Part shown: piece after piece, positions 13,711-19,165 of the stretch
How positions within the stretch are numbered: the stretch's first letter is position 1
How the letters are laid out: each line of letters starts with the position of its first letter
Assembly: GCA_900539645.1 (NCBI GenBank)
Contig: UQCY01000022.1
Coordinates: 1 to 19,165 of the forward strand
Source: an uncultured Clostridium sp.
GTDB lineage: Bacteria > Bacillota > Clostridia > Peptostreptococcales > Peptostreptococcaceae
Direction: 5' to 3'
Length of the DNA stretch: 19,165 bases
Position numbers and translations under genes: made by a program
The notes under the pieces: generated by a model
The model's input: the letters and a program-made list of their open reading frames with translations, nothing else
What the model was told of the DNA's origin: nothing
The model's database searches: none

Positions 13711-14607
13711 ATGGATATAAATACTTATAAAATATTTGTTACTGTTGCAGAAACAAATAACATTTCATATACAGCTGAGCTACTTGGGTATACACAGTCT
13801 GGTGTAAGTCATTCCATGAAGAGGCTTGAAAAGGAGCTAGGACTTCAATTATTCATTAGAGATAGATACGGCGTTCATCTGACACCTATTGGGAGAGATT
13901 TTCTTCAAAAAGTTAGGGCTCTTATGTCTGAAAATGAAAAGCTAGAACAGTTTATATATAATATCAAAGGACTAGAAGTTGGTTCGTTAAATATAGGTAC
14001 TCTTTCAAGTATTTCAGTAAACTTGCTACCTGATATTATAAATAAATTTAACTTAGAGCACCCAAACATAACAATCAACCTAAAAGAAGGCGGAATTAGC
14101 GAGTTGTATAATTGGGTTTTGGAATCTAAAGTAGACTTTGCCTTTTCCTCTTTAGACAATATAGATATCAATAGAAATTTGGAATTTTTGCCAATCCTAG
14201 AAGATAAATACGTTGCAATATTTCCAAAATCATATAATATAGAAAACACAAATAGTTTTACAATATTAGATTTTAATGGCGAAGATTTCATACTTCCCGA
14301 TCTTTCTTATGACAATAGTATATTTGAGATATTAAAAAAAGAAAATATAAAGCCTATTTTTAGATTTTCATCGCAAAATGACTATTCTATCATATCAATG
14401 GTAGAAAACGGCTTAGGAGTTGGTATACTGCCTGAGCTTGCTATAGAAAGAGAAAAAAATAGACTGCAGTATTTACCGCTAGAGCCAAATTATTTTAGAA
14501 CGATAGGTATATCTATGAAAAAATTTAAAGACCTATCTCCAGCAGCAAAAACGTTCATCTACTTTGTTGCTAATTACTTTGATATTCCACACGATACACT
14601 TAAATAA
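13711..14607 (+). CDS. LysR-type transcriptional regulator
   Basis: 298 residues, the usual family length. Residues 1-60 are the winged helix-turn-helix (YTAELLGYTQSGVSHSMKRLEKELG, then LFIRDRYGVHLTPIG). A linker helix follows to about 85. Residues about 90-290 are the two-lobed effector-binding domain, with GSLNIGTLSS at its start and a MVENGLGVGILPELA block near 230-245. LysR regulators usually control themselves and a neighbouring, often divergent, gene. Here the divergent side holds only a possible gene remnant, so the target is not apparent; pyk is convergent and unlikely. AGGAGG lies 7 bases before the ATG. The gene has its own promoter and terminator. The effector cannot be inferred from sequence. 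Confidence 0.93.
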   Translation: MDINTYKIFVTVAETNNISYTAELLGYTQSGVSHSMKRLEKELGLQLFIRDRYGVHLTPIGRDFLQKVRALMSENEKLEQFIYNIKGLEVGSLNIGTLSSISVNLLPDIINKFNLEHPNITINLKEGGISELYNWVLESKVDFAFSSLDNIDINRNLEFLPILEDKYVAIFPKSYNIENTNSFTILDFNGEDFILPDLSYDNSIFEILKKENIKPIFRFSSQNDYSIISMVENGLGVGILPELAIEREKNRLQYLPLEPNYFRTIGISMKKFKDLSPAAKTFIYFVANYFDIPHDTLK

Positions 14608-14630
14608 AAATAAATAAAAATAAATAAAAA
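14601..14630. repeat. Three perfect 10-bp tandem repeats at the lysR stop codon
   Basis: TAAATAAAAA occurs three times without change at 14601-14630. The lysR stop codon (TAA, 14605-14607) lies in the first copy, and the third leads into the terminator stem. On the minus strand it gives a long T-rich tail after the terminator hairpin. Confidence 0.85.
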
Positions 14631-14662
14631 TGGGCTACTGATTTTACAGTAACCCATTTTTT
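14627..14662. terminator. Shared terminator between lysR and pyk
   Basis: AAAATGGGCTACTG (14627-14640) pairs with CAGTAACCCATTTT (14647-14660), with one mismatch, around a 6-base loop. Six T close it on the plus strand and the TTTTTATTTA repeats on the minus strand, so it serves both convergent genes. Confidence 0.85.
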
Positions 14663-14686
14663 ATACGTTCAAATTCTATTAAATTC

Positions 14687-16447
14687 TTATAAAACTCTTG
14701 AAGATCCTTTGTATATTATACCAGCTTTAGCGTCTACTGTTACTATATCTCCATCTTTAACAGTTTTAGTTATACCAGCTACTGATACAACAACTGGAGT
14801 ATTAAGGTTTAATCCTACTATAGCTGCGTGAGAAGTCATTCCACCGAATTCTGTAACTATAGCTGCTGCTTCTTCTATGTAGCAGTTCATATCTTTATCA
14901 GTTGTTTTAGCAACTATTATATCGCCTTTTTTGAAGTCTTTTATTTCTCCGTTAGCATCTGCTATTCTAACTCTACCTTCAACAGTACCATTTCCTATAC
15001 CAACACCGTTTCCAAGTACTTCACTTATAACGTGAACTTTTATTAAGTTAGTGGTTCCGCTTACACCAACAGGTACACCAGCTGTTATTACAACTAATTC
15101 TCCGTTTTTAACGTATCCAGATTCTATTGATGCTTCTATAGATTTTTCTATAACTTCATCTGTATTTCCTGCTAAAGCAGATTTTATTGGGTATACTCCC
15201 CAAGTTAATGCAAGTCTTCTCATAACTGCTTCATTGCTTGTAGCTGCTATGATTGGAGCCTGTGGTCTGAATTTAGATACCATTTTTGCTGTATATCCTG
15301 AAGAAGTAGATGTTATTATTGCTGAAGCATTTAGGTCAACTGCAGTAGTACAAGTAGCGTGACTTATTGCATCTGTAACAGTAACATTTTTAGAACCTTT
15401 TTCTTTTAACATTCTATCGTAATCTAAAGTCTGTTCTATTCTCTTAGCTATACTAGCCATTACTTTAACAGCTTCTACTGGGTATTTACCTGCAGCAGTT
15501 TCTCCAGAAAGCATTATTGCATCTGTACCATCGTATATAGCATTTGCAACGTCTGTAACTTCTGCTCTTGTAGGTCTTGGGTTTCTTATCATAGAATCAA
15601 GCATCTGAGTAGCTGTTATAACTGGCTTAGCTAATTCATTACATTTTTTGATTATCATTTTCTGAACTATAGGTATTTCTTCAGTTGGTATTTCAACCCC
15701 AAGGTCACCTCTTGCAACCATTATACCGTCTGAAACCTGTAGTATTTCATCTATGTTTTCAACACCTTCCTGGTTTTCTATTTTAGAAAGTATTAAAACA
15801 TCTCCAGCGTTATTTTTTTCAAGTATTTCTCTTATAGCTAATACGTCAGAAGCTTTTCTAACGAATGATGCAGCTATCATGTCTATACCTTCTTTTATAC
15901 CAAATTCTATATCACTTATATCTTTTGGTGTTATAGCTGGTAAGTTTATTTTAACTCCTGGTACGTTAACACCTTTGTGGTTTTTAACTATTCCAGAGTT
16001 TTCTACTATACATTTTATGTTTCCATTTTCAACAGATTTAACTCTAAATCCAACTAGACCATCGTCTATTAATATAGTGTCGCCTTCTTTAACGTCATCT
16101 GCTAATCCTTTGTAGCTTACTGTACATATTTCTTTTGTACCAACTACTTCGTCCATTGTTATTGTGAATTCAGATCCTTCTTCAAGAAGAACTTCTGGGT
16201 CTGCAAAGTTACCAGTTCTTATTTCTGGTCCTTTTGTATCAAGAAGTATAGCTATTGGTTTGTTTAGTTCTTCTCTAACTTTTTTAACCATATCTATTCT
16301 TCCTTTGTGTTCTTCATGAGAACCATGAGAGAAGTTGAATCTACATACATTTAATCCATTAAGCATTAACTCTTTTAAAACTTCTTCACTCTGTGATGCT
16401 GGTCCTAGTGTACAAACTATTTTTGTTCTTTTTATATCGTTTAACAT
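14687..16447 (-). CDS. pyk: Pyruvate kinase with C-terminal PEP-utiliser domain
   Basis: 586 residues. It converts phosphoenolpyruvate and ADP to pyruvate and ATP, the last step of glycolysis. Seen motifs are CRFNFSHGSHEEH (35-47), LLDTKGPEIRTG (69-79), SKIEN with catalytic Lys222, MVARGDLGVEIP (243-254) and ITATQMLDSM (277-286). Residues about 487-580 form the extra C-terminal domain found in Bacillus and clostridial enzymes, with the GGMTSHAAIVG motif and His540. The start is taken at 16447, where ATG has AGGAGG 5 bases upstream. The frame stays open another 17 codons to 16498, but no ribosome site supports that. It follows pfkA by 139 bases with no terminator between, so the two are probably one transcript. 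That gap holds only a repeated ACGGTG pair. Confidence 0.97.
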   Translation of the reverse strand: MLNDIKRTKIVCTLGPASQSEEVLKELMLNGLNVCRFNFSHGSHEEHKGRIDMVKKVREELNKPIAILLDTKGPEIRTGNFADPEVLLEEGSEFTITMDEVVGTKEICTVSYKGLADDVKEGDTILIDDGLVGFRVKSVENGNIKCIVENSGIVKNHKGVNVPGVKINLPAITPKDISDIEFGIKEGIDMIAASFVRKASDVLAIREILEKNNAGDVLILSKIENQEGVENIDEILQVSDGIMVARGDLGVEIPTEEIPIVQKMIIKKCNELAKPVITATQMLDSMIRNPRPTRAEVTDVANAIYDGTDAIMLSGETAAGKYPVEAVKVMASIAKRIEQTLDYDRMLKEKGSKNVTVTDAISHATCTTAVDLNASAIITSTSSGYTAKMVSKFRPQAPIIAATSNEAVMRRLALTWGVYPIKSALAGNTDEVIEKSIEASIESGYVKNGELVVITAGVPVGVSGTTNLIKVHVISEVLGNGVGIGNGTVEGRVRIADANGEIKDFKKGDIIVAKTTDKDMNCYIEEAAAIVTEFGGMTSHAAIVGLNLNTPVVVSVAGITKTVKDGDIVTVDAKAGIIYKGSSRVL

Positions 16448-16586
16448 ATTTCCTCCTGATATAGATGGATAAATTTTGCACCGTAAGATGTAATCCACCG
16501 TATATATATGTATTATCTGTTACAAATATAACTGATATTATCTTTTTTAATCTAACCTATTCCTCTTATTTCAAATTTTATATTTA

Positions 16587-17558
<972 letters not shown>

Positions 17559-17691
17559 TCATACCTCCTAAGACTTTTTTTCTATTCTATCTAAATTTTC
17601 TTGAGGACGTTTTCCGTCCCTATATTTAAATTTTATCCCACAAGTTTTAAAAAATTAAAATGTCCTTTTTCTTAAAAGTCCATTTTGTGTT

Positions 17692-17700
17692 ATTATATCA
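17692..17700 (-). promoter_or_regulatory. Extended -10 promoter of pfkA-pyk
   Basis: The minus strand reads TGATATAAT, a full extended -10. The start would be near 17685. The leader contains a GGACG/CGTCC hairpin with a GAAAA loop (about 17604-17618), not followed by a T run. Confidence 0.6.
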
Positions 17701-17785
17701 CAAAAAGTCGTTAAATTATCATTAAATTTGAATTTTCTTTTGCTTTATATTATAAATACATCTTAGGTGTTTACTATTTGAAATG

Positions 17786-17910
17786 TGCTATACTATTAGT
17801 ACCGTTATCAAATATTTAGGTTTACTCTTTATCCCTAAATTTACACTATTTAAGCCATTTATGAGTAACAATAAAAAAGGGAATATTTTTTTGAAATACT
17901 CCCTTTTAAT
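17786..17910 (+). ncRNA. Possible small RNA unit (promoter plus hairpin end)
   Basis: An extended -10, TGCTATACT (17786-17794), would start a plus-strand RNA near 17801. About 105 bases later comes a hairpin (17875-17907) followed by four T. In between, ATTTAGG and CCTAAAT can form a 7-bp stem. No protein with a ribosome site is present. The closing T run is short, so this is weak; the same hairpin is a better terminator for the opposite strand. Confidence 0.2.
17873..17907 (-). terminator. Terminator-like hairpin, stronger on the minus strand
   Basis: AAAAGGGA, one mismatch, then TATTT on the left (17875-17887) pairs with AAATA, one mismatch, TCCCTTTT on the right (17895-17907). Minus-strand RNA ends it with six T, plus-strand RNA with four. 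The only minus-strand candidate it could serve is the micro-ORF at 17948-18025. Confidence 0.55.
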
Positions 17911-17947
17911 CGAAAATTATTTTGTTTTTAAAATACAATCTAGTTTT

Positions 17948-18025
17948 TTAGTAAGACATTTTTTCAGGAATTACCCCTCTTACTCCACCCTTAGGGTATT
18001 TTGTGTCGCCAATGTATCTCGGCAT
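17948..18025 (-). CDS. Candidate 25-residue microprotein
   Basis: ATG at 18025 to TAA at 17948. The peptide begins MPRYIGDTKYPKGG and continues VRGVIPEKMSY. It is basic, glycine-rich and soluble-looking. The 78 bases are clearly less AT-rich than the flanking DNA, as expected for coding sequence, and a terminator-like hairpin follows 40 bases later on the same strand. Against it, the ribosome site is poor (AGAAAG, 11 bases upstream), the promoter is weak, and a stop codon lies six codons upstream. It lies between the divergent pfkA and transporter genes. It could be a real microprotein, a leader peptide, or the end of a lost gene. I do not recognise the sequence. Confidence 0.3.
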   Translation of the reverse strand: MPRYIGDTKYPKGGVRGVIPEKMSY

Positions 18026-18064
18026 TAAATGAATATCTTTCTAGAAATCATAAAAAAATTATTG

Positions 18065-18077
18065 TATAATCTATAAT
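18065..18077 (+). promoter_or_regulatory. -10 region of the EamA-type transporter gene
   Basis: Two TATAAT boxes lie at 18065-18070 and 18072-18077, 29-41 bases before the ATG. No good -35 is seen at the right distance from either, so which box is used is uncertain. Confidence 0.4.
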
Positions 18078-18105
18078 TGAACTAAAATTTAGGAGGTAAA
18101 CTTTT

Positions 18106-19008
18106 ATGTTTTATCTATTACTAGCAATAGTATGCAGTGGTTCTATAGCTCTAATATTCAAATACAGCGAGTCAAAAGAATGCAACAGAGCACTTGTAAC
18201 CACTTTCAACTACTTAACAGCTACTGTAATATCAGCAATAGCACTTGCAAAGTCTGGTCTAAATGTTCCAGCATCATTTGACGGAATAATGTCCAAAACA
18301 ATGGCGAACTTTGCAGGGACTCTTACACCAGAAGGAAGCTTCGTAGCTTCAATACTACTTGGAATTATAACAGGATTTTTATTCTTTATAGGTTTCGTCG
18401 TTTATCAGAAGAGTATAAACGAATGCGGACCTTCAATATCAGGTATGTTTGGGAAAATGGGTATTCTAGTACCTATGATATTTTCAATATTCTTATGGAA
18501 TGAAATACCATCTCCAATAAAATGGGTGGGAATAGTGTTATCTTTTGCATCTATACTGATAATAAATGTAAATCCTACAAACTTAAAAGAATCAGATTTC
18601 AAACCGATTCTAATAATTTTATTCGTATTTTATGGATGCGCAGATTTTATGAATAAAGTATTCCAGAAATACGCATTAGTAGAGTACAAAAACTTCTTCC
18701 TACTAATAGTATTCATATCTGCTACAATATTCAGTTTAGGTATGCTATTTAAGAATAGAAAAGAAGGATTCAACCTTACTAGCTGCTTAGTTGGTATCGG
18801 GGTTGGTATTCCAAATATGTTCTCTTCATTCTTCCTTATAGATGCTCTAAAAACACTTGAAGCTGCTGTTGTTTATCCAATATTCAGCGCTGGTGGTATA
18901 GTGTTTATCATGTTTATGAGTTATATAATATTTAAGGAAAGACTTAGCAAAAAAGAAAAACTTGCCGCTGCTCTTACAATAGTCAGCATGGCAATTGTAA
19001 ATATATAA
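18106..19008 (+). CDS. EamA/DMT-superfamily membrane transporter
   Basis: 300 residues with about ten membrane helices in two repeated halves (about 1-154 and 167-300), the layout of EamA drug/metabolite transporters. The first half closes with the conserved MFGKMGILVPMIFSIFLWNE helix pair, and the second half repeats it near 257-285 (AAVVYPIFSAGGIVFIM, then IIFKERLS). Such proteins export or import small metabolites; the substrate cannot be told from sequence. AGGAGGT lies 8 bases before the ATG, and a terminator follows, so it is a single-gene unit. It is divergent from pfkA across 550 bases, with no sign of shared control. Confidence 0.9.
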   Translation: MFYLLLAIVCSGSIALIFKYSESKECNRALVTTFNYLTATVISAIALAKSGLNVPASFDGIMSKTMANFAGTLTPEGSFVASILLGIITGFLFFIGFVVYQKSINECGPSISGMFGKMGILVPMIFSIFLWNEIPSPIKWVGIVLSFASILIINVNPTNLKESDFKPILIILFVFYGCADFMNKVFQKYALVEYKNFFLLIVFISATIFSLGMLFKNRKEGFNLTSCLVGIGVGIPNMFSSFFLIDALKTLEAAVVYPIFSAGGIVFIMFMSYIIFKERLSKKEKLAAALTIVSMAIVNI

Positions 19009-19035
19009 TTTTAAAAAATATTTTTATGTCAATAA

Positions 19036-19091
19036 AACATAGCCGTAGCATTTTTTATCTATACAATTATGCTATGGCTATGTTCTTTTTT
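19036..19091 (+). terminator. Terminator after the EamA-type transporter gene
   Basis: AACATAGCC, one G-T pair, then TAGCAT (19036-19051) pairs with ATGCTA and GGCTATGTT (19069-19084), followed by a T-rich tail on the plus strand. The remaining bases to the window end are AT-rich with nothing recognisable. Confidence 0.88.
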
Positions 19092-19165
19092 ATCCAAAAA
19101 AAACTAACACTTTTTTTTAATTTATTTATTTTTTACAACATTATATTATAAAGTATCATTTATTT

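Noticed and set aside
16448-16498. 17-codon N-terminal extension of pyruvate kinase
   Set aside because: AGGAGG sits just before the internal ATG at 16447, and the protein from there matches the normal start of the family.
16470-16500. Repeated ACGGTG and a TGGAT/ATCCA stem in the pfkA-pyk gap, considered as a riboswitch
   Set aside because: Short elements without any recognisable riboswitch core or terminator.
17783-18028. 81-codon plus-strand open frame
   Set aside because: It runs through a terminator-like hairpin and antisense to the micro-ORF, has no ribosome site, and has a composition typical of AT-rich non-coding DNA.

Overview
The window is AT-rich DNA from a low-GC Gram-positive anaerobe, most likely a Clostridia of the Peptostreptococcaceae type. 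That assignment is an inference from four things: the base composition, strong AGGAGG-type ribosome sites, the bifunctional AdhE of fermentative clostridia, and a clostridial-style type IV pilus cluster. No rRNA, tRNA, CRISPR array or intact insertion sequence was found.

Left part (1-7332). The window opens with a possible C-terminal tail of a plus-strand gene. It faces a small unknown gene (149-517, minus), and a 90-bp imperfect palindrome lies between them. Next is a minus-strand SEC-C zinc-motif protein with a C-terminal helix-turn-helix. A minus-strand type IV pilus operon then runs from 7094 down to 1807 in the order pilB, pilC, pilA (prepilin), pilM, a 117-residue protein, pilN and pilO. 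The 117-residue protein appears to be a duplicate of the C-terminal part of PilM. No prepilin peptidase, retraction ATPase or minor pilins lie in the window.

Pilus/sigma junction (7095-7332). The operon diverges from a sigma factor of the SigF/SigG/SigB group. The 238-bp gap between them holds two perfect tandem Spo0A-type boxes plus a degenerate third at 10-bp steps, a CodY-like box, and a 20-bp near-perfect palindrome. This suggests that pilus assembly and the sigma gene share a stationary-phase or nutrient-responsive switch. It is the most interesting part of the window.

Metabolic part (8092-19165). The sigma gene ends at a strong terminator facing adhE (acetyl-CoA to ethanol). adhE has its own sigma-A promoter and a leader carrying Rex-like half-sites. 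A long AT-rich gap separates it from ppaC, a family II pyrophosphatase with a CBS/DRTGG regulatory insert; its second CBS region contains eight cysteines in 30 residues. A LysR-type regulator follows. Then come pyk and pfkA on the minus strand (transcribed pfkA then pyk), and finally a divergent EamA/DMT-type transporter. AdhE, PfkA, Pyk and the pyrophosphatase fit a glycolytic, ethanol-forming energy metabolism.

The intergenic regions beside lysR and pfkA contain micro-ORFs and structured stretches that no standard gene call explains.
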